A DNA stretch of 64,000 nucleotides from Adiantum capillus-veneris (Eukaryota; Streptophyta; Polypodiopsida; Polypodiales; Pteridaceae), in assembly GCA_014529385.2 (NCBI GenBank), contig CM043943.1:101469355-101533354 (forward strand), written 5' to 3'. Below the pieces are notes generated by a model. It did no database searches and had not been told where the DNA came from. It worked only from the letters and a program-made list of their open reading frames with translations. This document shows positions 45,181-57,259 of this stretch, piece after piece. Within the stretch, counting starts at the first letter, position 1. Each line of letters begins with the position of its first letter. Made by a program: the position numbers and the translations under genes.

Positions 45181-45606
45181 CGGTAGTGCTTGTCATTCAA
45201 CGAGGTACATAAGGATCGTGATCTGTATTAATTACTAGCAACCTATTGTCAATTAACCTCTAGCATCTACGTACGACTCCTTCATAGATTAATGTTCATT
45301 CATCATTTGATGTTATTAACTGTTATGCACACATATCCATGGTTGAAAATTGCATAAATTACAAATTTTTGGGGATTTTTATTCAAAGCTATCGGTAGTG
45401 CTTGTCATTCAATGAGGTACATAAGGATCATGCTCTGTTTTAATCACTAGCAACCTATTGTCAATTAACCTCTAGCATCTACGTACGATTCCTTCATAAA
45501 TTAATGTTCATTTATCATTTGATGTTATTAAAGTTGTTATGCACACATATCCATAGTTGAAATTTGCATAAATTACAAATTTATGGGGATTTTTATACAA
45601 AGCTTT
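45181..45606. repeat. 212-bp tandem duplication
   Basis: CGGTAGTGCTTGTCATTCAA occurs at 45181 and 45393. The two copies (45181-45392 and 45393-45606) differ by scattered substitutions and small indels. Confidence 0.9.
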
Positions 45607-46261
45607 CCTCTTTAAATGGCTCATTGTTATATTCTGCACCTACTACTTGCACTGGTCAGCCCTCTTAACCTTATGTTTTTTTTTTCACAACTTTTATTGG
45701 CTCCATAGCATCATCTGGACTACTCCATTTTTTACTTTATTGTAATTAACATACCATTAAGGATGTAAGTGTTTTCAGTATACCATTTACATGAATCCTC
45801 TCTTTGCTTTTTATCTTGCAAAATTATTCTACCCTTTTTTGCTTGGTACTTATTTGGTTCAGTATACTAATCCTCTTGTACAATATGCCATTCATGGAGG
45901 ACAATGCAGGTACGCATACTTCACTAAACCCGTTTTTCTTTGGCGCCCCATTGCTCAATCACTATTTCTTCACCAAACTTTTACGTATTCAATTTCTCAA
46001 TTTAGTTTACATTCGAAACACTCATTTCAATTTTCAATAGAAAATACACAGCTACGGTCAGGGCTTACTACTTGCACGGTATGAAATTTTTATTGACATG
46101 ATTATTCATTAGCTATGCAGCTCCTCATTTGAGCTAGAGTGCTCTCGGATATAGAGCCACAGTTTGTAAGTGCCTTGTTAGTGAAACATACTCTAATTTG
46201 GTGTCAAATAGGTGGCAAATGTTTTCTTTTTATGTTTTGCTTGGTCCATTGGTCATATGCA

Positions 46262-46462
46262 CACAGATTCGCCAATTTAGGTAGTGTGTCAATGCTCATC
46301 AAGTGCAGATTCACCAATTTAGACAACACAACAAAAAACTACACATTCACACTTTTTGAACTTATATCAAAATGCAGATTCGCCGATTTAGGTAGCATTA
46401 GTGCAGATTTGCCGATTTAGGCAGCATGTCAGGTGTAGATTCACCAATTTAGGCAACATCGA
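46262..46462. repeat. Degenerate tandem array of a GCAGATTCGCCGATTTAGG motif
   Basis: Five versions of the motif, each followed by a TAGCAT or CAACA-like tail, spaced unevenly (about 46264, 46304, 46374, 46402, 46436). Confidence 0.75.
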
Positions 46463-47304
46463 TCACAAAATCATGTTGCATTGGTTGGCCACCACTGTAG
46501 CTGGTATGATTTTGTTACCCAGGTATACAAAATAAAGGATATTTGGATTTGGATTTGGAATGGGTATATGATGCTTTTTTGTCGTGATAGTATTTATGGA
46601 ATTAGACTTGAGATTGATGAGAATTGATAATTGAATGATGAGTGTGACGAATGATATCCTGACTCACTTGGGTATTACATATATTGGTTATTCTAATGGT
46701 ATGGGACACTAGAATAGGTAGTATGTGGATGACGGCATGCATAAGCAATACTGTCTAGTTTTATGGATTTTTCTTTTACTATTTGATACAAATTTCTAAT
46801 CATTATTTTTGACAAGTATTGTTTGCAGATTTTTATCTTTGTGGCAATTGAGAACATTTGATTTCCAATAGAGAGGTATGTATGGAATTGATATTTTATT
46901 ATTTATTGTAGCTGTGACAGGTGGAAAAGATTGAATCAAGCTAGGCCTATGCGAATGGAAATATATATATTGTACATTTTATTATTCAAGTGCTCTTTTA
47001 TGAGATTTGGCCATTTATGACTGGCCGGCCAGTTTGTACTCAATTTGACCATTCAAGAAACCTATAAATGAAATATGTGCAAGAGGGAAATGGTGACTCT
47101 TGCATGGGGGAAGATTGTACCCAGTGCTTGTGTGTTTATTCTCTTCCCTCCTCTCTTCTCTCTCGTCGTGCCGCATAGCACTTCGCTCTAGGAGGTGCAC
47201 CTGCACGTGTTCTTTTGCTCTCTATTCACGTATATCGTTGATTATGTGCTCGTGGATGCGTCAAGTATGGAGATCTATTGTTTTATTGTTTGAAGCATGT
47301 TATT

Positions 47305-48760
47305 TTATGTATTTTGCAGGGACGCCGCGTCTTCCATTTGTAGCAGTCCTGGCCAATCTTCTTCTACAAATGGAATTTCGTCTAAGGCATCTTCGTTGTC
47401 TGGAACTATAAGTTTCGACTCTTTTGTTCCTAGGTGGGGTTCTACCACCACTTTGGATTTTTCTTTATTGTTTCCTTCCACAAGATCCTCAGGTTTTGTC
47501 ATACTTTTGGGCTTGGGTTTTTGTTTTTCTAGCATCTCTTGTGTGATTCTTACCAAATTTTCAGAAGCTTCAAGCTTAGCTGCTACCATGTCTGGACAAG
47601 GATAGTTTTTCCATTTTTTTTCCATGTTTTGGCCTGATTTAAGACCCGCTTGGTAAGCTTGCCAGGTTGCATTAATAGGCTCAAAAATTTTTCCTACAAA
47701 AACTGATCCTCCAGATTTCCCGGTGTTTTGTTTGATTTCACTTCCAGTTTATTTCACCTTCTTTTAGAATAGCTTTTTTGCTTTCTCCTCGATTCAGCCC
47801 ATTGTTTTTGTTTTCTCATCTCATACGTTTTGTTTCTGCTTCTTTTGGTATTTTGAGAGGAATTTTTTGTATTCTTTGAATCATCAGAGGAGTTATGCTT
47901 CTTTTTCTTAGCCTGGACTTTGGTGATTACCTTGATTGGAACACTCGGTTCGCTCTCAGATGAGCTGAACTACGTTCACTACTATTTTACCTTTGTTTAA
48001 AGGATTCTTTGGACAATCTTCAAGGAAGTGTACTCCCTTTTTTCCACATTGTATGCAATAAGCTTCAACTGGCTTGAGGTTTTTGTCAGCCTCTGGGCAT
48101 TCAATTTTCCAATCATCATCTGCACCACAATTATGACAGTTTCCAGTTCTTGGCTCAATCATGGGTCTTACCATAGGAGGTCTAACACCTTGATTAGCCA
48201 CATAATACATTGGTGCAAGCTCTGGTGGAGTATAAGTCATAGGTTCTTCCATTGGTGGTGGATGTGAACTATACCAATCTCCTTCTACCAATATTGTAGA
48301 TAGACTAGGCTCACCATAGGGTATAACAAGTACTATTGCTTGTTCATCTATGACTCCCTCGGGATGCATGTACTTTATGGGCACTGCATTATGTCAATAT
48401 ATATGGAGTTTGTTGACCCACCACGGGTTGAGGTCTTTCCATACCCATCGGTGGTCTTTGAGCTGGGGCCATATTAGGTGGTTATCTGTACAAGGGTTGT
48501 CATTGTGGCCTCATATGCACGTACTAAACATTCCCATCATACTTTGGTGGGTAATAGCACTCATTGGTGTCATGGTTGATCCATTTACCCTAAATTGCAC
48601 ACCATTTCTGCGGTGTAATTGGTTGTCCTTTTTGAGGTATACCTTGTCCTGGTCCCTTCATAGGTTCTTTTTGCATGCTATTCATCATGTCTTCTATGGA
48701 TGAAAGTGGTGCTGAAGCAGCTGTTCCCTCTTGTGTTAGTTTATTGGATGCTATTTTCTC
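47305..48760 (-). pseudogene. Gypsy gag with two zinc knuckles
   Basis: On the minus strand a 142-codon stretch (48384-47956) contains CHNCGADDDWKIEC and, about 26 residues on, CIQCGKKGVHFLEDC. These are two CCHC-like knuckles, the first with Asp in place of His. Upstream is a WCAI, GKWINHDTNECYYP motif (about 48600-48550), another Cys/His cluster. Downstream, a Lys/Glu-rich linker reaches KWKNYPCPDMVAAKLEASEN (106 open codons) and ends at the insertion at 47304. Several stops interrupt it. Gag packages the element RNA. Confidence 0.75.
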
Positions 48761-49210
48761 ACTTTGGTTATCCTTAGGAACATCTTATTCGTTGAAAATA
48801 TCACAATTTTGTAACTTCAAATAGCAACTTACAATTGATTCTTTTGGAGAGAGCAATCGTCTGAAATCCACCTCAGATTCTACTTACCCTACTCCTAGGT
48901 TCTACTCCCATGGGGTTGTGGGAAGTGTCGACAAACACTCATTTTTTTGTTTTTAATGGTTTTTTGACCATTGAACTTAAGACTTGTCTCATCTATCAAT
49001 CATTCTTAAAACCGTAATCTAGTTCTACAATCCTACAATCCTAAAGACACTCAGTACGTATGATTACTTCCAAGCTACCTCTACACAACAAAAGACGACA
49101 ATCTTCAGCTATGTGGTTCTAAAAGAAAGTTTTGACTTTAGAAGATCATAGAGGAATTTAAAGGATAACTTCACAAGACGCTCGATTTTTTCCTTAGTTT
49201 AGGTCTCTTC

Positions 49211-49232
49211 GATCCCCGGCAGCGGCGCCAAA
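49211..49232 (-). other. Gypsy primer-binding site
   Basis: On the minus strand TTTGGCGCCGCTGCCGGGG directly follows the LTR end GCCCCACA. This is close to the site used by Athila/Tat-type plant gypsy elements. Confidence 0.85.
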
Positions 49233-50278
49233 TGTGGGGCGAGTGTCTCACATCACTCCTATCTTGCTGACGTAGCGAGAACCACGATTAAATTGTCAAT
49301 CCATGGGATGAAGTTGACTCGACTAGTGCATAGAGGCTACAAGAGGTTGTCAATCTGTTGAAAAACAACAAACAACTCACATCTAACTCAAGCTACACTC
49401 AAATGACTAAAATCACCAAAAGCCAATCGCTCATCGGCAAATAAATCACAACCGTTACAACATCAAATAACATCCCAACATAATGAAACTTCTAGGGCAT
49501 GTTTATAAGACCTAAACACACATGATTATGGTCTCAAATCCCACTTTAGGTCAAGTGCAAAAATCAAGATTATTAATAGCAGTGGATTTTTGACCTAGCC
49601 TTTTTCGACCCAAAATGCATCTAAATGCTTAGCAATGATGCCCCAATACCCCGCCTATACTTAGTTTTTGATTTAGAAGCTTATATTCCTACTTATGATG
49701 AAATTCGACCGCTGGTCGGCTACACCAAAAGCTACAAGAATTAATAGAAAAGAAAGGTTTTTGCCTTGTGGCACTAATCCACAAGCTTTACTAAGGACTC
49801 CCTATGTAGAACAACAAATAAAAAGTGTATTCATAGGAGTTAGATCCATGATAGAAAGTATTGATTCAATTTTTTTATTTTTTTTTTAAAAAAATTCTTT
49901 CATTAGGACTTCAAAAAGATTTATTTTATTGAATTGTCTTATTATTTTCTATGCTTCTTGAATCTATTTTTTGTTATGAAGGCATCAAAATATTCTTTTG
50001 TTTTAGTTTTTCAATGTGTCTTTTTATTTTATTTTGATTATAAATGATTAGGCTCCCCAATCTTGAAAAAATAAAAATCATTTCAAAACATCTTAAGTGA
50101 GTGAAGGGTGAGTTTAGGAAATGGAAAGACACATAAAGGTGGAAAGCCAAAACTATTTATGTCCATATAAAGAAAAGTGGTCTAGTGTACATTTGTGTTT
50201 CTCTTTACCTTTATTTTTCCTTAAGTGTTTTTTTGGCTTTCTAAAAGAAGCCTTAGAGCGGTGTTTGTTAAGGCGTAC
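49233..50278 (-). repeat. 5' LTR of the minus-strand gypsy element
   Basis: The part at 49260-49740 is the reverse complement of 39960-40440, establishing LTR identity. The remainder to 50278 is AT-rich and not visibly similar to the start of the opposing LTR, so the outer boundary is uncertain. Confidence 0.6.
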
Positions 50279-52217
50279 TTTCATTAAAACTAATATCTAG
50301 CCGAACCAAATGATTTTTTCTCATATAAACTGATCATTTAATATGGGATAATAAACGAGAACAAAGGTTAGAATATAGACATGTGCTTACGGATCTATCT
50401 CAACACGCGGCCAATGGTAAAGGGGTCCAAATGAGAGATGGTATGTCAAAGAGAATGGCTAACTAATGGAGCTTAAAAGACCTTAGGGTTAGCTTCATTA
50501 AATACCTCCAATGCTTAGTGTTAAAATTCCTTTGAGATTAGGCAAGCTAGGGTTGAGCTTGAGGTGGGAACCTGACCTAAGATTGAGGTGCTTTGTTGTG
50601 CTTGATGACTAAGCTGCGTGCTTGATGCTAAGGTGCTTGAGGTGCTTGTCGTGCTTGATGACTAAGGTACTTGAGGTGCTTGTCATACTTAATGAGGAAG
50701 GTGCTTGAGAAGCTTCCCATGCATGGGGGATAAGGTGCTTGAGTCAAAAAGAGACCCTACAAACTTAATGAGGAAGGTGCTTGAGAAGCTTTCCATGCAT
50801 GGGTGGGTAAGGTGCTTGATTCAAAAAGAGACTCTACAAATATAATGAGGAAGGGGCATGAGAAGCTTCCTATGCATGAAAGTCCCAAAGTTAGGGGAAT
50901 CTTTGACTTAACCTTCCACTTACCCAAAGGGCACCCCTTTTCTCAAAGGGCCCATGGGACACATGTCAGACTCTCCCTATGCTTAACCACATGGTGTGCT
51001 TGAATGCTATGGGTTGGGCTAAAGAGGGGTCCAATGAGCTTCTAGTTCCATCCAACAAATATCTAGATATTTTCAAGCTCTCTCTCTCTCAGGGGTAATG
51101 AGGACACTTGTCCAAAGACTACCCATGTACTTGAATGCATGCTGCATGTGATTGGCTAGGGGGCAGAGGGGTCCAATGAGCTTGAAACATGTGTAAAAGC
51201 TATAACTCAACCCAAGCAAGGAGTTCTGGGGAGGATATACACGACACACACACACTCATTTTATAGAATCATTCTCAATTGGTGAAAGTTGAGGAACTCC
51301 ACCTCCTTCTCCAAGATAGTGAGAAGTGAGAGCCTACAACAACACTCTTGGCTATGGAATGAAAATCCAACCAACAGCCATGCTTCAATGCTTAAGCTTG
51401 CATGTGATTGGCTAGGGGGAAAAGGGGTCGAATGAGCTTGAAACATGTGTAAAAGCTATAACTCACCCCAGGCAAGCAAGGGGAGTTCTGGGGGGGATAT
51501 ACACCACACACACACACACTCATTTTATAGAATCATTCTCAATTGGTGAAAGTTGAGGAACTCCACCTCCTTCTCCAAGCTTGTGAGAAGTGAGAGCCTA
51601 CAACAACACTCTTGGCTACGGAATGCAAATCAAACCAACAGCCATGCTTCAATGCTTAAGCTTGCCATCTTCTCCATATTCATTAATATGCTATTATGTA
51701 TGCTAGAAAGTAGAGTGATGATAAGTGAGGAGCTATTTCTTTCTCCTATGTAATGTTTCTTCTTCCTCTTCGCTATCCTCATTCCCCCCTAGCTCTCTCC
51801 ACCTTCGAAGGTGTTTGAGGCCTTGGGACTGAGGCTTGGGATATTTAATGCTTTCTAGAAATTTTATGTTATGCTTGTGATGCATGAAGCTTTCCATCTT
51901 CGTTGCATCAACTAGGTCACAAGGAGCACAAAGATTGTATTGTACCAAGTCTCTCTTGATGGGAGAAACTATAATACAAATGCCTATTGGAGGGGGGACC
52001 GCCAGCTCTATATGAATCTAGTCCTCAACTATTGTCATGTTCTCTAAACTCTCTCTCTTAAAAAAGTATCATTCATGCCAAGTTAACTAAGTACCATGTT
52101 TATGTTGCGACCACCAATCAAGCTCACCCGCTATGCTCACAAAGTAATCTCACAAAAGTGCTTCACCTAATTTCCTAATTCCACTACCCTCAAAGTTCAT
52201 AGGCCATTTCCATTACA
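50279..52217 (+). repeat. 5' LTR with internal 256-bp tandem duplication
   Basis: It matches 56427-56562 plus 60547-62061. Its extra length is mostly a tandem duplication (about 51144-51399 and 51400-51664; GCATGTGATTGGCTAGG at both starts) that is absent from the 3' LTR. It ends CATTTCCATTACA. Confidence 0.85.
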
Positions 52218-52627
52218 TTGGTATCAGAGTATTTGGTTTCTCTTTTCTTGCTTAAGAAGAGAGGTCCTTAAGTAGCCTAGTAATGGTTGATTTTGTTAAT
52301 TATATTAGGGTAAGTGGGACTGGGATCTATTATTGGTTTTGTTAAGCCCACTATGTGGGATATGGTGCACACCTCGGGAGCTTTGGTCTTAATAATGGAT
52401 TCTTTTTAGACTTTCCTACAACTTTACCATTATTGAACCATAAGAATTGCAAAAGGAGCTATCCCTTCGCAACTTTGCTATGTTAGACTCACTCCACTAC
52501 TCTCTATAATTAACCGATTGGAGCCATGGGTGTAGATACGTAAGTGCCTATTTTCGAAGGCTAAGAGGAGTAGCAACTAAGGTTTTGAAGTGTCAAAACC
52601 AGGGTAAACACATAAGTTTAATCAACA

Positions 52628-53548
52628 TGGCTGACAATAACCAAGAGAGTAGAATGGACATTGAAATCTTTGATTTTGCACATGAAGGTGCTTATGATGA
52701 TGCCCCCATATTTGTTTATTATCTTGTTACTAGGTTTCAACAAGCTATGGGTAGCCCCGCTTTGCAAGCCAAAGTTACTCAACAACTTCGTGCTTCTGGG
52801 ATTTCCTTTCCTCTTCAAGAGGAGAGAGCTTAGGAGGTCTTTTGATGAGACCCCCAAAAGAAGACTCTCTCCCATACAAGAGGAGGAATCCAAAGATCAA
52901 GAAAGTAATGAATCCCTAAATTCCTCTGAAGATGTGGCTCCACGAAGAAGGCGGACTAAAAAATTGCCAACTCCTCCCAAGAGGAAACGGTTAACCCATA
53001 GTCCTTCTCCTCATCACTCCAAAAGGGAAGAGGGGAAACCAAGGAAGAAAAGGGCAAGAAATATGTCATCCTCTTCTCCTTCTTCTTCACCTTCCTCCTC
53101 CACCGATGAAAGCTATGGCTATTCTCATAGAGAACACAAGAGGGGAGGACATCGCAAATCTTACCCTTCATGGCGAAGGTCACAAAAACTAAAGAAGTTC
53201 AAAGAGGGAGGAAAGATTATCTCTTTTCTCACCTATGATGACACCTTTGGTGCTACCAACAAAGTATTGGCCTTCATTCAACAATTTGATGCGGCCTTTG
53301 GAGACAAGGGCTTCACAGAGTCCTCCAAGCTACGCCATGTAGCTATGCACTTCCAAGGAGAAAGGAGTTTACAAACGTAAAAATAAACTCTCTCCTGAAG
53401 ATCTTGAAACTTTTTGCAAGGATCACAAATGTTTTAAGTGTAGGGATCAAGGACATGGTTATCGTTCTTGCCCCAAAATAATTGCTCGCAATGAGACTCC
53501 TAGAGCTTCCACTATCAAAACTCCAAAACAGGATGCTCATTGCAAATG
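52628..53548 (+). pseudogene. Gypsy gag with zinc knuckle
   Basis: Starts MADNNQESRMDIEIF. A frameshift at about 52830 leads to a Ser/Arg/Lys-rich stretch, then KIISFLTYDDTFGATNKVLA and LRHVAMHFQGE. The capsid core expected next is missing: a deletion joins to KLSPEDLETFCKDHKCFKC. The CCHC knuckle is CFKCRDQGHGYRSC (about 53430-53472). Loss of the capsid core would make Gag non-functional. Confidence 0.75.
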
Positions 53549-53880
53549 ATCACCTCTCTCCTATGCTTGGGGAAAGGTAAGGGAGCATGATTCCTTCATC
53601 TTGTTTGACCCTGGTTCTACTCACAACTTCATATCAATGGAGTTTGTCACCAAGTTGGACATTCAAGCCTTTGAGGTGGGAGATGTTGTAACTCTCGATG
53701 CCGCTTTCAAGGGACAACCTCCGTTACTCCCTTGCTTGGGAAGTTGAGGCTTCATGTCCAAAGCTATGTCAACAAAAAATACTTCTTTATCTCTCCTCTA
53801 CAACATAGGATGCTATCCTAGGGGTACCATGGTTCAACCGCATGACTGCCAACATGAAATTCCCTGAAACGAGAATCTAC
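53549..53880 (+). pseudogene. Gypsy aspartic protease
   Basis: ILFDPGSTHNFISMEF contains the catalytic aspartate in a DPGS variant of the usual DSGA/DTGA, followed by VTKLDI. A frame change near 53740 precedes GMTANMKF-like sequence. The protease processes Gag-Pol. Confidence 0.7.
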
Positions 53881-54109
53881 TTCACCTACAGGGGAAATAA
53901 TATGTATATAGATGCTAATGAGTCTGGTCGTACTATACCACTTGTAAATCCTCTTTCCCTTGATAAATTGATGAAGAGCTCAGTTTTTGCGTACCTGATT
54001 TTTTTCAAAGAGTCCCTAAAAGGTCCTAATGTTTCATCAAAGGTGAATGGTAGGAAGCAAGAAGAGTTAGACTTGTCTAACTTTCTAAAAGGGTTGTGTT
54101 CATAGATGA

Positions 54110-54960
54110 TATCCCTATGGACTTACCTCCAAAACGAGGGGATGATGACCATCGAATTGAGCTCCTATCAGGAAGCTCACCGCCTAACAAACCTCCTTAC
54201 TGAGTTTCCCAAGCTCAACAAGAGGAGATCATGAGGCAAGCACAGGAATTGGTAGACAAAGGGATGCTGAGGCCTAGCTCCTCTCCCTTTTGTTTTCCAG
54301 TCCCTTTAGTGCAAAAGAAAGATGGTACATACCTCATGTGTGTGGAATATCGCACACTAAACCATATCACTATCAAAAATAAATTTCTTGTACCTCGAGT
54401 AAAAGATCTATTTGATAAGCTACAAGGCTCTACCTACTTCAGTAGGATTGACCTTAAAAGTAGCTACCATCAAATAAGGATAATGAATGAAGATATCTTA
54501 AAGACTGCATTTCGTACAACATTTGGCCTTTATGAATATCTAGCTAAATTCAATCGATTAATGGAGAAATTTTTTAGACCCTACCGAAAATTCACTACAG
54601 TGTTCTTTGATGATATCATCATCTACTCCAACTCCTTCGAGGAACACAAGTAGCATCTCCAAGTGATTTTTCAAGCATTAAGGGAGAATAATCTTTTTCT
54701 CAACAATCAAAAGAAAAGATAATTTTTTCTTCAAGAGGTTTAATACTTAGGTCATATTATCTCTTGAGATGGTATCCGTATGGATCCATCAAAGTTGGAG
54801 GTAATAAAAGCATGGCCTAATTCAAGGAATCTACATGAGCTAAGAAGCTTCATTGGTATGTGTGTATACTATAGACACTTCATAGCAAAATTCTCTCAAA
54901 TAGCTGAACCATTCATTACATGACGTAACAAAGAAAAATGTCAAGTATTCATGGACTGCT
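54110..54960 (+). pseudogene. Gypsy reverse transcriptase
   Basis: QAQELVDKGMLRPSSSPF, LVQKKDGTYLMCVEYRTLN, then DLFDKLQGSTYFSRIDLKS (first catalytic Asp) and the VFFDDIIIYS box (FxDD variant) are in order within a 140-codon open stretch (54231-54653). A stop after EEHK and frameshifts in the thumb (GIRMDPSKLEVIKAWP, LRSFIGMCVYYRHFI) follow. Confidence 0.9.
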
Positions 54961-55392
54961 AAGGAACAATGTGCTTTTGACAAGCTCAAAGATAATATTA
55001 CCTCCCAACCAGTCCTTATGCTTCCGGATCTCTCAAAGCCATTTGAGGTCCAATGTGATGCTTGTCGTGATTGCCTTGGAGCAGTCTTGCGTCAAGAAGG
55101 GTGTGCCATAGCATATGAGAGCCCAAGTCTCAAGACAGATGAGCGGGTCTTAGGCATTTATGAGAAAGAGTTGTTAGCTTTTCTACATGCCTTACACACA
55201 TGGAATCACTATCTATTGGGGACTCCATTCATTTTATGAATAGACCATCAAAGTCTCAAGTACTTCATGACACAAACAAAGCTTTCCGACAAACAAATGA
55301 GGTGGGAAAATTTTCTTTCGCAATTTAATTTCCACATTACTCACGTTGATGGTAAGCACAATCAAGTGGCTGATGCACTTTCACAATGACCA
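54961..55392 (+). pseudogene. Gypsy RNase H
   Basis: LPDLSKPFEVQCDACRDCLG carries the catalytic Asp, followed by VLRQEGCAIAYESPSL, YEKELLAFLHALHTWNHYLL (catalytic Glu) and HQSLKYFMTQTKLSDKQMRW. It ends with DGKHNQVADALS. One stop occurs after TPFIL. Confidence 0.85.
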
Positions 55393-55842
55393 AAAGTTAA
55401 TGCTATGTCAATAGCAACTCACAATGATCTATCTTCTATGATAGATGAGTATGCTACTGACCCTGACTTTAAAGAGATAATGTCAGCCCTTTCTTTGGGG
55501 AAGAAAGAGGAACCATTCACCTTATAGAATGGTTTTCTTTTCCATGGAAATAGGCTATGTGTTACCCACTCCCTTCATGAGAAAGTCATGTATGACTCCC
55601 ATGCTCCTCCCTATGAGAGACATAGAGGTATTCAACCTACTCTTTGAGGAGTAGAGACATACTTTTATTGGCCTACCATGAAAGTGTACATACAAGAGTA
55701 TGTTTCAGAATGTGTGGTATGCCAAAAGACTAAGTATGATAGAGGGAAGCAACCTGGATTACTCCAGCCACTGCCAATCCCTAATTCACCATGGGAAAGT
55801 ATATCCATGGATTTTATCTTTGGATTACCCAAGTCTTGTTGA
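55393..55842 (+). pseudogene. Gypsy integrase, N-terminal fragment
   Basis: The zinc-binding HHCC region is visible as RHRGIQPTL, FYWPTMKVYIQEYVSECVVC. It is followed by KYDRGKQPGLLQPLPIPNSP and WESISMDFIFGLPKS, which includes the first catalytic Asp. The sequence stops there because other DNA begins at about 55843. The rest of the core and C-terminal domains are absent. Confidence 0.85.
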
Positions 55843-55956
55843 GCTTATATATGAAGCTACTCAATATATGGCTTCTCTATATATGGCACCTAGGTCCCCT
55901 CTATATATACATCATCTCATGTGTGTATTCTACACACTTTGGGGTTCTATTCCTGT

Positions 55957-56033
<77 letters not shown>

Positions 56034-56324
56034 ATGGTATCAAAGCAGTACGTTTTTGTTTTTGATTTTTTTTCCTGATCGAAAACGATTCTTGATCGAA
56101 AACGATTTTTTATCCACAAGAATTGATGTGGTCTACAACTTTGCAGAAGGAAGTTTTTTCAAATTCTTCACCAATTTTGAGTTATCGTTCGCGGACTTCG
56201 TACATGCCTGAAAATCAACTTTCGCTTGTTGTTTTTGATTTCTTTGCTAATTGAAAACGATTTTTCAAAAACTACTCGCCAATAAGACCGGAATCAATGT
56301 GGTCTACAACTTTGCAGAAGAAAC
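55843..56324 (+). mobile_element. Copia-like LTR tail, primer site and leader fragment
   Basis: LTR-like sequence with a CT microsatellite (55960-56030) ends in CAACA, then TGGTATCAAAGCAG (56035-56048), a copia primer-site variant. Leader sequence with repeated GATCGAAAACGATT and GTGGTCTACAACTTTGCAGAA phrases follows. It interrupts the gypsy integrase. Confidence 0.65.
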
Positions 56325-56426
56325 GCTAGCTCTCTCCACCTTGGAAGGTGTTTGAGGCCTTGGGACTCAGGCTTTATTTCTTTTACCTCCTAGTCGAGGA
56401 CGACTATGATTTCAAGAGAGAGGTAA
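56325..56426 (+). other. LTR-derived scrap and polypurine tract
   Basis: CTAGCTCTCTCCACCTT and its continuation match the gypsy LTR at 51788-51838. The stretch ends in TTCAAGAGAGAGGTAA just before the 3' LTR. Confidence 0.55.
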
Positions 56427-56689
56427 TGCCATTAAATCTAATATATAATCAACCAAAAGTATTTTCTCATATTAAACTGATCATTTAATGTGGGATAATA
56501 AATGGGAACAAAGGTTAGAATATAGACATGTACTTACGAATCTATCTCAGCACGGGGCCAATTGGGTTACATGATTCCTTATTCGACATTCGTTTTGTTT
56601 GTGAATAATGGTCGATTAATACGTTCTAAATATATACTCGTGCGTATTATTCGTTGCCACGTCAGCTTTTTTCAACAAAACATTTTATT

Positions 56690-56790
56690 GCCTACATATC
56701 GATCGATAAACTATCGATCAATTAAATATCAATCGATAGGCTTTCGATCGATTATATAAATAGATCTATATGTTTTTGATCGATACAGTA
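56690..56790. repeat. Left subterminal ATCGAT cluster of the hAT
   Basis: About seven overlapping ATCGAT or ATCAAT hexamers within 100 bp, mirrored by a similar cluster at 60355-60430. Confidence 0.8.
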
Positions 56791-56799
56791 GTAGTATAT

Positions 56800-57255
56800 A
56801 GAGCTCAAATTTGTGTTTTCTAGCTATAATTCCCTTCACCAAAGTGTCAGGTTACCTCCGGCATAGAAAGGTTGAGTTGTCAACTTTAAAAAAAATTGAC
56901 TTTTTAAGAAAATATTAATGTTTATACATTAAAAATAAAATAATGATATAGATTTGAGTCACTTATAATTCTTAACAATAGAAGTTATTCTTTAACTCTA
57001 TTGATAAGATTAAATAAATTTCTCTAAGCAATAGAGACTATACTTTAGCTCTACTTGTTTAAGAATAGATGAATAAATAAGTGTATGCATTAGAGGCTAC
57101 TTTTCTAGCTATAGTGTGCATGTATAATTCTAAACATTAGAAGCTATACTCTTAGCTCTATTTGTTTTAGAATAGATACTAAAAGTGATATTTGATGGTT
57201 AAAATCTATCATAGCTATAATATGTGCACAAATAATAGTGTTAGTTCATACATTT
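56800..57255. repeat. Degenerate AT-rich repeats in the hAT 5' region
   Basis: Phrases such as AGAATAGAT, ATTAGAAGCTATACT and TTAGCTCTA recur. No coding sequence is visible. Confidence 0.5.
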
Positions 57256-57259
57256 TGGA

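Larger units (their letters stand above)
44462..47304. other. 2.8-kb AT-rich insertion between gag and RT
   Basis: No gene is recognised. It contains a 212-bp tandem duplication, an imperfect duplication of about 260 bp (about 44480-44990), a short tandem motif array (46262-46462) and, near its right end, a CCTATAAATG box (about 47058) in LTR-like context. Its termini show no obvious inverted repeat. It may be one or several elements. Confidence 0.4.
40472..50278 (-). mobile_element. Ty3/gypsy element, minus strand, with insertions
   Basis: Read on the minus strand: LTR (to 49233), primer-binding site, gag with zinc knuckles (48760-47305), a 2.8-kb insertion, reverse transcriptase and RNase H (44461-43460), a fold-back element, integrase (43007-41360), then a retropepsin-like segment (41110-40472). 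The 3' LTR is missing; the element ends against the LTR of the opposing fragment. On the other side it is cut by the next gypsy element at 50279. The primer site TTTGGCGCCGCTGCCGGGGA type is like that of Athila/Tat lineages. Confidence 0.8.
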
